Shown: in pieces, positions 42,268 through 55,600 of the stretch
How positions within the stretch are numbered: position 1 is the first letter of the stretch
How the letters are laid out: the number at the start of each line of letters is the position of its first letter
Source of the DNA: Anabas testudineus
Lineage: Eukaryota; Chordata; Actinopteri; Anabantiformes; Anabantidae
Direction of reading: 5' to 3'
DNA: 64,000 bases
Assembly: GCF_900324465.2 (NCBI RefSeq)
Contig: NC_046623.1
Location: 10,879,721 to 10,943,720, forward strand
Notes under the pieces: model-generated
The model's input: only the letters and a program-made list of their open reading frames with translations
What the model was told of the DNA's origin: nothing
The model's database searches: none
Made by a program: the position numbers and the translations under genes

Positions 42268-45211
42268 TTAGCCCAAAACTACGTGTGTGTCTGTGCTGCA
42301 CCGATGCTTCTGTGTCCTCAGTGGGTTGAAGAATGGGTGCCACAGCGCCTCGTCCATTGTGATCCGTCTGGTGACATCATACTGCAACATCCAGGTGAGC
42401 AGGTCGAACAACTGCACCTCCTCCTCGGTGCCGCAGCGCATGTATTGCTGAGAGACAAACAGTTACTGTGCTTTTCCTTTTTAACCACCCGTACCTAATA
42501 GTTAATTGGCCAATTTGTGTACCTTGAGTGGTTTACAGTGTTTCTCAATGTAACCATCAGAGTAGCTCTGCTCATTGCAGCTCAGAGGCTCGCCGTGCGC
42601 AAAACACTGCTTTCTATACACACACAATAAACATGAATTACACAGTAGTTAGTAGCAGGTAAGATATGAACAGGATTATTTTTTTATACTACTACTGCTA
42701 TTACCCCACCACTACTTTATATGTAATTATGAAAAACACATTTAAAAAAATCCTTTATAAACAGAGAGGCTACAGTAAGTTATCTATATCATCTAACATA
42801 ACCTTAAAAACTTCTATTACCATGGACTCTGATGGACACAGTACTTGTCTCTGCTGTCATGTTTTGTTGTTTCCCTGCAGATAAATCTTTTATTCTTTCA
42901 TTTTGTTATCAAAAATTTATTTTTTTTTTGCCTTGGAGCCTTGTGGAACTTTAGTGACTGTGGGGAAATAATAAATGTCTATGTGGGTCTGTTACCGTGT
43001 CTCTTTTAGCAGGTGGGAGGGGATTGGTCCAAGGAATTTCTCCATCATGGCTAGATGTTCTTGACTGTCATGGGTCTAAATTAAGAGACAGGGAGGTCAG
43101 AAGGACATACTACTATTTCTCTCTTCCTTTATGTGTGTTTGAGAGTGAGAGAGAGTGTGTGTACGTGTGTGTGTATACTGGGAAGAGTGTGTGTCCCAGG
43201 TAAAACTCCATTAAAATGCAGCCCAGACTCCAAACATCACACGACTGGTTCCAGCCCAGATCTAAACATAAACACACAAAGGTCGAAAGAAAATACATTA
43301 TACATTAATTCTTGTGGCGACACTTTTAATATGTGTGTATGTGAATTGTTTGTGTACCCAGGATAACCTCTGGAGCTCGGTAGTGGCGTGTTGAAACTAG
43401 GGATTCATGGTGTTCATGGTCAAATATAGCGGTCCCAAAATCCACAACTTTGACATCCAGACTCCTCAGTTTCCTCACCTCACACCCCTGAGACACACAA
43501 ACACGTGCTAAACAAGTGTTTAAATGACAGATCAATATATTATAATATCAATATTTTAAAGTTTTAGTCACTAAAACACTTTTACCGTCTCATTGTTGTA
43601 CTCCAGGTCATAGTCAGAGCAGACAAACAGGATATTCTCTGGTTTTAAATCTGTGTGGGTCAGCTTGTTACGATGAAGGACTGTAAAACATTGTAACATA
43701 CATTGTAATTGTGCATTTGTTAAAAGTTAACATTCAACAAAGTGAGATGGCCAGCATGAATTACCATTGTTAATAGTTTTTTCTCTATTAATTTAAACTA
43801 TTAATTTAATTAGTGTGTGTGAGGAAAGTTTCAGAGTGGTGACACTGTTGCCATGAGTTGCGTTTGAGTCAGGTGTCAGTGGACTTACGGCTGGTAGAAA
43901 AGTTGTTAAACACAAATACAATTAACTTACTCACTTGTAAGTCGCTTTCGATAAAAGCGTCTGCTAAATGACTAAATGTAAATGTAAATGTAAACTTACA
44001 GCAGACTGCTCTGAAGATTTGAAAGGCCATGTGTCTGATCTGCTCCACACTGAACGGCAGGAACTTGTTTTGTCGAAGGAACTCATAGGTGCTGGGGCCA
44101 AGCAACTCGAGCACTATGCAGATGTGACCTTTGTGCTCAAACCAGTCTAGCATCCTCACACAGGCACTGGCAGGAGAGAAAGAGAAGCAGTCCATAAACA
44201 TGAGGCGTGACGTATGAATAACCACGTTTATTGGTGATGTCAGGATAAATTATTATAGTTTTATTTAATTACAAGACATCCAGGACTTTATTGGTCTGCT
44301 GCAGCTACACTCACAATCTGTTGTCGTCATCCAAGCTGTTGATCTCTTCCAGCACTGTGATCTCAGACATCGCAACTTCGCCGAAACACTCAGTGTTCTT
44401 CAAAATCTTCACAGCAACATGCTCATTTCTGGTGAACATATATGAAACGGCTCAACGGTCAAGCCATTCATTAGAAAGATAAAATATCTAAGCAGTGAAT
44501 CCTATAATTAGAAGCTATGGTCAAGGTTGAGGCTTACGTGTCTCTATCAATACACTTCAGCACTTTTCCAAAGGCTCCTGCTCCCAACGTGGAGACAGCC
44601 TCATCTGGGAAAGACAGATACATAGGAATGAATAGTTTCCCCTTTTTTCTTTCACCAGAACACAAGACAAATATTTTTTAAGTAATAAAAAAGAAGTCTC
44701 TTGCAGTTGAACTACACTCCAATGATACACAAAACCCTCCAGTCAAACTCACACTGGCTTAGTATTCAAACCACTTTTAAACTTGTTGGCAGCGATAAAT
44801 CACCAACTAGAACATTTTTGCTGAAAAAGAATTTGGTGTAGAAATCAGGAAGTGTTACCCAAAGCTTTCCCTCTATGCAACATTTGCACCTGTGAAGCCA
44901 GTGAAGTGAATGTTGTACCAGAAACCTATTTCTCTGGAGTTGCTGGTGGTGTGAATACAAAGCTGCCTCCATGTTTCCATGTTAGAAATCAACACACCAA
45001 AGCTAGGACAAGTAAAAAAGGCAAGCCAAGATATATGTAGGATTTAAATACATCTTTCTTTCAGCACAAGGCCAACGTGATAGACAAGGTGACCGTCTTC
45101 TTCATCCCCACAGCGCTTTCCATTGTGACTCTTCTGGACTGCATCGTCATCTGCGTTGACAGGGTTGTCACCAAGACAAGGAGATTCAAGCTGGACCGAG
45201 TTGTCATCAGG
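42268..45211 (-). CDS. clk4-like: CLK-type (LAMMER) dual-specificity kinase, N-terminal exons not found
   Basis: Ten coding exons on the minus strand: 45211-45052, 44604-44538, 44428-44315, 44166-44000, 43680-43586, 43487-43358, 43261-43179, 43075-42996, 42613-42523 and 42447-42268. Phases match and give 388 residues from the first exon found. The kinase domain is complete: glycine loop [12 protein letters not shown], Lys in HVAVKIL, catalytic loop [15 protein letters not shown], activation segment [11 protein letters not shown], and the LAMMER-type signature EHLAMMEK (usual EHLAMMER). The first exon has the pre-kinase segment [19 protein letters not shown]. CLKs phosphorylate SR splicing factors in the nucleus. 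The RS-rich N-terminus (about 100-130 residues) should lie upstream, but I could not place it. The sequence is more diverged than CLK1-4 are from each other; CLK4 is suggested by 5q35-type neighbours. A minus-strand AATAAA at 41918-41913 gives a 350-nt 3'UTR. Confidence 0.87.
43934..43996 (-). repeat. Dispersed fish repeat tail at clk splice donor
   Basis: The plus strand carries the very common teleost repeat words GTCGCTTTCGATAAAAGCGT and CTGCTAAATGACTAAATG, then a short TAAATG tandem. The tandem ends within a few bases of the clk exon end at 44000. It looks like the terminal fragment of a SINE/LINE-type element. I recognise the sequence as dispersed in fish but do not name the family. Confidence 0.65.
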
Positions 45212-48200
45212 CTGAGTTGGGTTTCAGACACAGGGAGGATGAGGTGATGAAGGCGTGTGTATGTGTGCAGTGGTGGAGGTGGTGTTTGACACAAACAGGT
45301 TGACAAGACGACATATGGAGAAGACAGTGCAACAGTGCAAGAGTAAGTTGGGGGTGGCCACATTATTAATTTTAGTTTATCTGGAATAGCAACAAATGCC
45401 ACATGAATACACAGCCAGACAGAATCAGATAGAAGGAGGGCAATAAACAGGAAGAGGACCATCATACCAAATTACCCATTTCCTAGTAGGTGCTGTGTGT
45501 ACACTGGTTGAAGCTTTCAGTCTTTCTGTCAGTGCGGAGGTCTGGTTGATAGTTTTCACTGTCTATCAGCAGAAAGAATGACATGGAGGTGATGTGTACT
45601 TAATTCAAAATACATTTATAAACATAATCAAAAAACCTTTTGTCAGAAAAACATGTTGATCTATTAATGCTCAGACCTTTCTTTAAATTTGATGAAAGGT
45701 GGCACCACTGATAGCTGTAATTAATTTGAATCCATGCTCTTTCAACATAGATTCACATGTAAAGACTATTCCCGCAAAATTCAAAGTATAGTATTTTCTG
45801 AAGATTCAGAACTTCATTTAAAAACTGATTTGAAAATATTTAGCATTAACTTTGCTTCTTGCAGGTTTAATACAATCCATACTGTTAATATGTCAGTTTG
45901 TGATGGCATGATTACCCTTAGCATGCAAACATGCACAATATATAAGAATTTGATCAGCTTTCACAGAATCTTAATGGAAATTTTGAGACTCGGCAAACAG
46001 CAGGTTATCCCTAAAGGGAACTAAATATCATTATAATCAAGATGCTTCATTGTGTATAAAGCTCGATTTATAGACTCAGCAATGAACCTGTACCACCAAT
46101 TAAACAGAACAGAAGGGTGAGCATTTTGAGTTAAGAGCTCTGTTGCTGTACCTGAATGAAAAACGTCTTCAGTGGCGTCTTCCCTCTGTTCTCTGCTGTT
46201 CTGACACACTTTGTAGAGGCAGGTATGTTTAAAATGAACCAAAAGGAATCCAACAGAAAAATCTGGCTGTGGAGAAACATGCAGGAACTTCACAGCTCTG
46301 CCCCTGTGCTCTGCCTGGTATTCAACCCCTCATTCCTCAATGCCCGTGATCTACAAGGACAAAAGTTTCCCTGTCTCCTCAACCCCTGATGCCCTCTTCT
46401 CAGTTTTCAAAGCTATACATAGTGTAATGTTCCTCTAACCAAAAATAAAAAACAAAATGTGTCTCTCCATCTCCAGGTCTTCCCCTGGAGAAGGTTTACT
46501 TACAGCCTCCATAATTAGCAGAGAAGCTTCCACAAGTGTGAAAAGAAAACACATAGCTAACGATCCCTGTGCGGAAATTAGGTTTTTAGAGTTGTCATCA
46601 GATATGATAAAGTAAAACAGATTAGAAACAAGACTAACTGGAATCAGCACATCAGTAGAATTAGTTTGTACCTTGACTTAGATTATGTTCATTTATTCAA
46701 AATAGCTAAATCATTTTCATACACAGACACAGAGCAAGAATTACTGAAACCCAAGCGTATACCGTGAGGGGATTCTTTTCAACATTAAGTCTGTAGTGTA
46801 GTTTTCTGTCAGCTGAGCAGCATACTGTACTGTATGGAGCTCAAAATAAACTAGTGTTACCATGGTCATGACAGTGAAGGAACATGCCACCATTGCAACA
46901 GAGTGAATCTCTGATGTGTTCATGCTACTTTTTGACACAATAGGAATCTTTAGCAGAAGTGAAAAAGCAACACATCAAGATGTGGATTATCAGACCGACA
47001 GGATCTACTACTAATACTTAATGCATAGACTTTGCTGGTTTTGATCTAAAAATAAGAAAAAAGTAGAATATTATTAACCTTATCTTCTAAACTCTGTCAG
47101 ACCTTCAGGGGTGATTTACACCTCGGCATCATGTCCACAAGTTTACAGTTTGCAATAATAAATGTGATGGTATGCAGATGCATCCTACTCACTGGGCCAT
47201 GGGAATTACACTTGTAAATGCCTCTCGCTTTCTCTTTCTGTGCCTCTTCCACAAATAGCGGGCATGCCATATATAGTGTGGGCTCCTCTCCCTCTTTGTC
47301 ATTTCTTATTCATCTTTTTATTTCCTATTCCCCTATGCCAGAGTATATCGCTATGTCTTTTTACCTTTGCCACAAAAATGACAAATAAGCAACATCTACA
47401 ACTTGCATAAGTAGCCAGATTTGTTTCAAGGAGGACAAATTGAAGAATTACCCCTAATTTTATATAACCTAAGGCTTTTTACATGGAAAGGGAAATATTG
47501 ACATGTTTTGGTTGACTAGCATATGGAACGCCAAGGGGCTTTGCTTTTTATAGCCAATAATGTGTAGGAGTGTTACTCGTTCCAGAGCCTCCTCCTCCCT
47601 CATTCAGGAATGGATCTCAGGCTCAGCTTTCTGTGACGGAGTGTAAATCAGGGCTGAGGACGACTCAGTGCTGCTGACAACATGCAGGGCTGTTGTCACT
47701 CACTTAAGATGTTTCAGCAATCACTGCTCAGTAACCACTGCCAGGAGTGTAGCATAGTTCACTTTGAATATATCTTAATAGTATGTCGCTGGAGACACAG
47801 GGCTCATTCTGACTGCAGCTACAGTTTATGTAAATGCCTTCAAAACTAGAGTGGCAAGATTTATGATATGGTATATGGATTTAGTCTTAGACTTGGATGA
47901 TAAACTTTTGTTTTGCTTTGTTAAGAAACTAGTGACTCTGTAAATCCTTTGTACTGTAGGGAGTCCCACAAGGATCAAATCTTGTCCCCTAAATATTCTG
48001 TCATTTTGCTTTTTAAACAAAACTTACTTTTACTTTGTCTTTTGCCATGTTCCTCTGCTATTAAGAACTTTTTCATTCAAAACCCCTTGTGTCTGGCATA
48101 ATTGGGTCCTCCAAACATCTCTGTCTGTAACATCAAGATGCTCCAGAGTTTTCTTTATCTGCAGTATGTGAAACATGGTGCTAGAAATGTGCCCCCAGCC

Positions 48201-49680
48201 ACAGCCTCATCTGTTTACAATACCATAGTATTGCTATAATTTATATATTTATAATTTAACCTAAACTTACTCAGTGTTCTATTGTGAATGTTAAATGATC
48301 AAATACAAAGTGACTGACTGCTATAATTGGAGACAATTATTTGTCCCTATCAGCTATAGTTTGACAGGTCATTTGATAAGGCTGGAAACACATGAAATCT
48401 AACAATAGTCTTAAGTCTGTAAACTGACCCCTGCACACATCTCCAGCAACGAGCACTGTGCTGACCACACTTGACTCTGTACTGTACACTGTGTTCATTA
48501 ATGCAGCATATTAACACTGTGTTTTTGATATAACTACTAGATTTATTTAGCTTGTTGTACTGTATTGCTGTTTTCCACATGATCGTCACTGGCAACTTCA
48601 CTTCAGCTTTCATAACCCTACACTGATCACTGATCATACCCTGGTTGATGACAGAGAGATTCCTGCTGCTGCTGCTGTACGTCACTTATATTACTGTGGT
48701 TAGTGAAAGTTTGTATCTTCTTACCTTTCTTTATCACTGAAGCTGTGATGTTTTTAGCTTCTTTGCTCCACTGTCTGTGTGCTGTTTGGTCTTCTGCCGG
48801 TTGTCCTCCTCTTTTTTATTCTTCTTCCTACTGGTGTCCTCCAGGGGCCACGCAGAACTTTTTTACTACACAGCATAGCTCCCTGACAAGGAGAGACAGA
48901 AATGGGGTCTGTAGTGCATTAAAATATACTCCTACGCCGTAAAATCCTCAGCCAACTGCAGTGAAAAGGGACACGGGAGCCTCAGCCCTTGGCCTGACCC
49001 AGCAGTGACTCTTCTTTCACTATACAAGAGAAGACATCGTGTACTATGTCTGACCTGGACACTCTTGATGCAGGATGATGATGTACAGGAGTTTTCTATC
49101 AGCTGTCATGGAAAACATGTTGAAAAAGTGAATGTTATATAATGACAATATCATGACATTTGACTATGTATCATAAGACAACAGTGCACTTTGTAATTTA
49201 ATCAGATTTCACTTAGATAACCACAATCTTTTTATTATTTGTACAAATTTATTATTTTGTTGATATTTTGTCCTAAGTTATTTACCCTCTTCATAAGTGC
49301 TAAACAACAAACAGGGTAAACAGAGTATAACCTGTTGTTTTCAGCTAAGGAGCTGTAGTCATGGACATTTTTGATGATAGTTTATCCTCTATCAGATGAA
49401 GTCATCTCTTTAACATAAAACATGTATAAGCTACTACATAAAATTTTGATTTACCTGTAAACTGTGTGCATGGTGTTTACCGTAGCAGCAAATTAAAATT
49501 TTTAATTGCAGTTGCAATGTGTGATCAGTTGGGGGTGCTGCTTTTGGACTTCTACTGCAGTCTTTTTTATGTTTTGACTGAGACAGACTGCTTCTGGTTA
49601 CTAATATTTCCATGCATGTGATTTATTACGGACATGCAGTCAAAGTGAAGACCAGATGGCAAATTTAATTTAGTGGAGAG
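45212..49680. other. Gene-poor stretch upstream of clk
   Basis: The missing N-terminal clk exons are expected on the minus strand, but no exon with matching phase could be supported. Several short frames at 46,021-46,947 look exon-like but fail on phase. No RNA gene or transposon is recognised. Confidence 0.45.
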
Positions 49681-49685
49681 TATAT

Positions 49686-49686
<1 letters not shown>

Positions 49687-49754
<68 letters not shown>

Positions 49755-49780
49755 CAGACAGACACACACACATTCACACA
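49687..49780. repeat. (CA)33 microsatellite, compound end
   Basis: A pure CA run at 49687-49752, followed by CAGA/CACA imperfect repeats to about 49780. Confidence 0.97.
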
Positions 49781-50652
49781 GCACTTCATAATGACGAGCA
49801 TGCTGTCCAGTGTGAGTTGTATTGACAGACAGATGTGAAAGCTCTCAGCTGTGATTAGACTTCAGTCAATCTGACACACAAACAGGCAGATACACAGGAC
49901 AACATTAACATGCATTGTTTTGCAAAGCTGCTGCACTTGAACTAGTTTTTATTTAGTTTTATTTACACAACTCATAACAGACAGACTGGTCCAGATCAAT
50001 TGGTTTTCCTTTTATTGGTGTTTGTGCTGTTGTAATTATGTATAAGAATGATATTATTGACCAAGGTTACTGACCAAAAACATGATTGTCTGTTGATATT
50101 CTGTATAAGATTCAGGAGCAATAATGCAATACCAACAGTGCTAAACATGAGTGCTATGATAACTGATGATACCAACCAGAAGATTTGATTCACTATTATG
50201 TGATGTTGAAGTTCCCAGAGTTTACTTTTTTACAAAAATAAGTCAATAAATACTTATTTTGTCAGCCTGAGGCACATTGGCCTCATTGTCAGGGAGTGAC
50301 ATTGTTACATACATTTACATTATGTGGTGGTGTTGGCCCCTGTCCCAAAAAATACAATAAGGGAAATTGTAGTTGAGAACAGATGGTATGAAAACACAAT
50401 ACATGCATAAATACATTCATACTGTGTAAATTAACTAAAGAAATGCACAGGTGTATAAAGAAAATACAACTTAACACGTTGAATGAACAAAGCAAACATG
50501 ACTCATGTTTACTTGTCTTCATTTTCTGTGTATTTTATCCTTTAGGTTCATGTTGCTTATATTGATTAAAAACAAAGCTTTACCTATGTACTGCACTCTA
50601 TAGTATATTGTACTTCAGGACACTGGGGCTTATTGAATTTGACTGTATTGCA

Positions 50653-50662
50653 AGAGAGAGAG

Positions 50663-50700
<38 letters not shown>

Positions 50701-50779
50701 TTTTCATACTTTAATTGAGTTCAAAAGTTGACTGGGCTGACCAGCCTCTCTTGCTTTTATGTCCACTTGAATCATGATA

Positions 50780-50840
<61 letters not shown>

Positions 50841-50940
50841 GCGTATGTGCACTCGTTGCAGCAGACCATACTTCAGCAGTAGCAGAATTTGAGCCAGATC
50901 ATTCCTCTCACTTTCTCTCTGTCTCTCTCTCTCTCTCTCA
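50653..50940. repeat. Microsatellite cluster: (AG)n, (GT)27, (CT)n
   Basis: A nearly pure AG run occupies 50653-50698, with one C interruption at 50665. A GT run follows at 50783-50836, and a CT-rich run at about 50914-50939. Further GA-rich DNA follows to about 51370. Confidence 0.97.
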
Positions 50941-52658
50941 CCATCAGCTGTGATTACTTTGGTAAAACAGCGGTGCGTCGCAGAGAACCAATTTTCCTAA
51001 TGCACAGTCTTCACAGACACACACACTCACACAGCATGGTTATTGATGAGGTAAATGGGGAGGGGGGCAACAAGGGGGCACACACATTGCTGGGAAATGG
51101 AGAGAGAGAGAGAGAGACAGAGAGACAGAAGCTGAGGATAGCAAGAATGAGAGGGAGGGACGAACTACACAGGGACAAAGAGGGACAAGTGGAAAGACAG
51201 ATAGAAAGTAAGAAGGGACATAGTGAAGGCGGAGAGGAAGTAAAGAGGCATAGATGATGAAGATGTGGACATTATGTGAAGACTGTGCTCTAGTAATGGA
51301 GCAGGACATCCAGTTAAAGAGCTAATAAAGCAGAGGACACAGAGAGGGAGACAGGGAGGGAGGGACGATGCAGAAGGGAATATTGAGATCGTCTCCTTGT
51401 GGATAATGGAATAGTTTTGTTCGCCGGCCGGTGGAATTAAAAAGAATAAAATGTTTCTTCAAGATGGGGTTTACTTCTTGTCAGCTGCTGAGGGATAACA
51501 ATTAAAAAAGACAGAGACATCTTTAGATAAAGAAAGAGGTGGACAAATGCTGATCCATGACACAGATAGGGAGCACAGTGAGACACGTCACTCCTCATGC
51601 TTCATAATCAGCAAACAGCTTTGCGTTCATGAATGCGAACAGATACATTCTCCACAAAGTCTGTCTTCTGTAAAGCATCAAGAGGACAAATGAAGACTGG
51701 AAACGCAATTTCAGTTGGGATCTGGTGGACTGATCAGTGTCTGGGCATCCAAGGCCAATGAGAACAAGGAAAAATATTTTTGGAGTAATGCTAGAACAGC
51801 AGTGTGTTTGCGAGTTGGCATCTTGGACTTTTCTTTCTTTTTGACTTCATGTAAAACAGGAACTTCTTTCAACGGCCAATCCACCAATGCAATCCATCAG
51901 GAACTGCTCTGTACTTTATATTTCTGCACTTGGCTTCAGTGTGCAAATGTGTCCTCCTGTATCCAAGGATCTCCTTTTGAGAATCAGTGCCCACATTTTA
52001 ACAATAGAAAATATACTAAAAAAACTTTGTGTTTAAGCCTCTGTGTACGTGTGGACCTACTTGAAGTTAAGATACCCACCAGAAATTTAAATTTAAGTTA
52101 AATATCCACAAGGATTCTCCATCGTCCTTACAGCCAAGATTAAGGTGAAATAAAATTTTTCTCTTTTCTTTTAAGGGTGAATTTCTAACGTGGCACTACA
52201 AGTTTAATTACTTATTATGGTACTACATCAACCAGAGCATCTTATTGAATCTCCTTTAGGACAATCATTTCAATTAAAGGTTCTACCTCCTCTATGGAAG
52301 CCGGAAAAGTTATTTACCGGTAAGAGGTTACATTTACTTAAATTCATCTTATATAAAGATCTAGGAACATTTACTTGAGGACTCACACATGCTTCAGTAG
52401 AAACGCCTCCGTATAGCCATACTTCTACCAAGATGTCAAAATCCAAGAACCTTCCACACTTTATGGTTCACTAAACTCTAGGTGGTGATGGGGATGTAAG
52501 ATGGAAGAGAAGGCAAAACAAAGATGCAAAAAAAGGATGTTTCAATGCACCACTGCAGTGTTTTTCTGGATTTATTACATTGCATTACATCGTGTGTAAT
52601 TTGCATTGATCATCTACAAAACTGCTAAACCAAGCAAGTGGAGCAGAAGAGCTGCAGC
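50941..52658 (+). other. 5' flank / possible 5'UTR of the RhoGAP gene
   Basis: A purine-rich region at about 51060-51370 gives low-complexity open frames that I reject. At 51,600-52,658 the sequence is not repetitive and may include leader exons or promoter of the downstream plus-strand gene. Searching by eye for the N-terminal half of a PH domain (Trp-Leu-Lys-Lys type words) found nothing. Confidence 0.35.
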
Positions 52659-55600
52659 ATGGGACTCAGCTGCTTCAAGTCATGGAAACATAACAGTACA
52701 GGCCACAAAGGTGAGACACACACATTTACATGCAATATATTATTTATTAATCCCTCCAGAAACGTGGGTTGGTGTGTGGTGCCCTTGAGTGGGATCTGTA
52801 GCTTGCTGACTCAGGTTTGGCACCTACAGTATGTTAGATGACACTGTGTGCGTGAGTGGGTGTGTATGCATGTTAATGTGTGTTTGTGCTTTATACTATA
52901 TGTCTGTGTGCCACATGTGACTTTGACAAGGACAGATAAATGAGCATGATGGGACATGCAGTGTATTAACAAGTCTGTGCACCATATAGAGATGAACGCT
53001 TAAGTACCAATACCATACAACAGCTCCACATCAGTGATGGGTATTCATTTATAAATATTTAAAAGATATTCATTTTTAAAAGTTTTTAAGTGAGGTTCAC
53101 TGTGTTAATTGTCATACTATATGCCATTTGAGGTGATTATATAAACGTGACTTGGACCACCCCCCTAAAACACCCATCTTTTTGTAGGTAACAGAGATGT
53201 GTTGGCCAGCCCAGGTTCGTATTTCTTCCTGTCTAACAGCGCTGGTCAGGGTGATGAGTGGCTAAAGAGCCTCAACAAAGGAGTCTGGATCCCTTTTACA
53301 GGTACACAAATACACAAACACACTGTGTGAGGATATATTCCCAGAAATATTTTTATGCTTTAACATACAATTTTAACAAATTCACACAAGTGAATGTAGT
53401 TTGATGCCTGCTGGGTGTGTGAGAAACCACAACTGTACAAAAAAAGATAACATTAGTTCCCTTTGATGCATATAAAAGTTAATCAACTCAATTACACATC
53501 TACTTTCTGACAGGATGAGGTAGACTTTGGTCCTATAAAGAATCTGATCTAATATCCTCCTCCCTCACAGGTGTCTTTGGTCAGCGCCTGGAGGAGACGG
53601 TATTATACGAGCGGCGGTATGGGATGCGCTTGATACCTCTGGTGGTGGAGCAGTGTGTAAACTACATCCGGGATCGTGGGCTGCATGAAGTGGGTTTGTT
53701 TCGTCAACCGGGACAGACCAGTCAGGTCAGGGAGCTGCAGGAGGCTTTTGATGCAGGGGAGAGACCGTCTTTTGACAGGTACAGCCTGTCTGCTTTTTAC
53801 CTGTACAGTTTCCTTATCACGTGTTCTTCAAAGCATTCTGTGAAAAAGTTCACTTGCTGTCTTTTGTCTGCAGTAGCACAGACGTCCACACTGTGGCATC
53901 TCTGCTGAAGCTCTACCTCAGACAGCTGCCGGAGCCTCTTGTTCCTTTCAGTCACTACCAAGACTTCCTGCTCTGTGCACACAAGCTGAAGAGTGACTAC
54001 TCATTGGTAATTGCATGAAATTACAACATACGAGAGTGTGCCAGAACATAATATTCAAGCTGAAATAATTGAATAACCCTAAAAAATAACCCCGATAGGT
54101 TGGAATGGCAATTCTTCTTTACAAACTGCTGCACGTTATAAATAAATAAAAAAATTAAACAGATAAATTAATAATTTATTTTTTTAACGTTGCATACTAT
54201 ATCTTTATATTTAACTTTTGCAATAGACAGCATTTAGTGTGCTTGGACCTATACAGAGGGCAAAAGCTACTTCTAGCTACTACATCTTATTTCTTACCTT
54301 CCCACCATATCTTTGCTCTGTGTCTTTGTTTATTTCCCTCATCCTGACTTCCCACATCTTATTCTTCCTCCCTCAGGGTTTGGAGGAACTGAGGAATTTA
54401 CTTCATGAGTTGCCAGTTGCAAACTTCAATCTACTCAACTTTATCTGCCAGTAAGACCCATCCCACAGTTTTATTTTAGATGTCTGCAGGTTTTCATTCA
54501 AGTTTAATATTGTTTAATACTCAAAAACAACAAATAGAAAACTGGATATACATAAACTCAATGGAGCTCTAGACAAATGGCACAAAGACTTTGCTCGCTT
54601 TACATGGTGGTCTGAATGCTTGAGAGTAACGGACAGCTTAAAAGTATTTATATCGTGTGTGTCTATGTGTGTGTGTGCAGGTTTCTGAATGAGGTCCAGA
54701 GTTACTCTGACAGTAACAAGATGAGTGATCAGAACTTGGCCACAGTATTTGGGCCCAACATCCTCCGAGCCAAAGCTGAAGATCCACAAAGCATCATGGG
54801 AGGTAGACAGACAAACTGGCACAATCGTACATTGTCATCGAACTATAATGTTTTACAGTAAAACTGGGTTTACGGTTCTAATTTCAAATGAGCTGAAGAC
54901 ATTTAAAGCTACATTTACCATCCAGAGGTGATTTGTGCTTTATGTTTTCATTTAGGGCATCAATCGATCTTCCTGCCTCAGCCTCCACCCAAGTTGTCTC
55001 ACTGAGATTCTATTTAGAATTTGAATAATGAATAATGATTAAAACTATCCCTGTAAATGCACTTTATGATATTGAATAATATCTTAATCTCTCTGTCTAT
55101 GCTCTAGGTGCAGTTTTAGTCCATGTGTTGATGTTGGCGTTGATTAGAGAGCATGAGTCTCTATTTGCCAAAGTCCCATTGTCCATCGCTGTCCGTCCAC
55201 CTGGAGGTTTGCATGCATCACCAAGTGCTCTGAGGCACCCACATGTTCACCCTTTGCCATGCTTCCGCCAACTGTCTCTGCCTCTCATCGCACAATGTTC
55301 CAGAGACCCAGGACAAGCCACCATAGACAATCCCAGGTACAACAGACCTGATCTAGCAAAGAGTCACAGTCAACCAACACTCTCAACATTTTACACAAGT
55401 AATAAAAATTATTAAAATTCTATAGTCTTTAGTGATCTGGCACTAAACTACTTACTATTTTATTTTTATGAGATAATTTCCTGTTTCTGTTTTTAGTTGA
55501 TTACCTACCCTATTCCAATGCTTCTGACTTGCCTGACAAACAACTTTTCCATGTTACATTAATCCCTTTCTCACATGTCTCCATCCCTACTGTCCAACAT

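Noticed and set aside
45061-45465. 134-codon minus-strand frame
   Set aside because: It is in a different frame from the real clk exon 45211-45052, which it overlaps; the kinase frame is supported by homology.
45481-45600. Possible further N-terminal clk exon (words YQPDLRTDRKTE on minus)
   Set aside because: No donor in the phase needed to join the exon at 45211; a stop follows in frame.
46504-46947. Two minus-strand exon-like frames with hydrophobic segments and decent splice sites
   Set aside because: Joining the donor at 46763 to the acceptor at 46566 runs at once into an in-frame stop. Other phases do not match and no family is recognised.
50889-51257. 122-codon plus-strand frame
   Set aside because: It is driven by CT- and GA-rich simple repeats.
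51715-52101. 128-codon plus-strand frame upstream of the RhoGAP
   Set aside because: It starts at TTG and has no domain. It may be leader or intergenic sequence.
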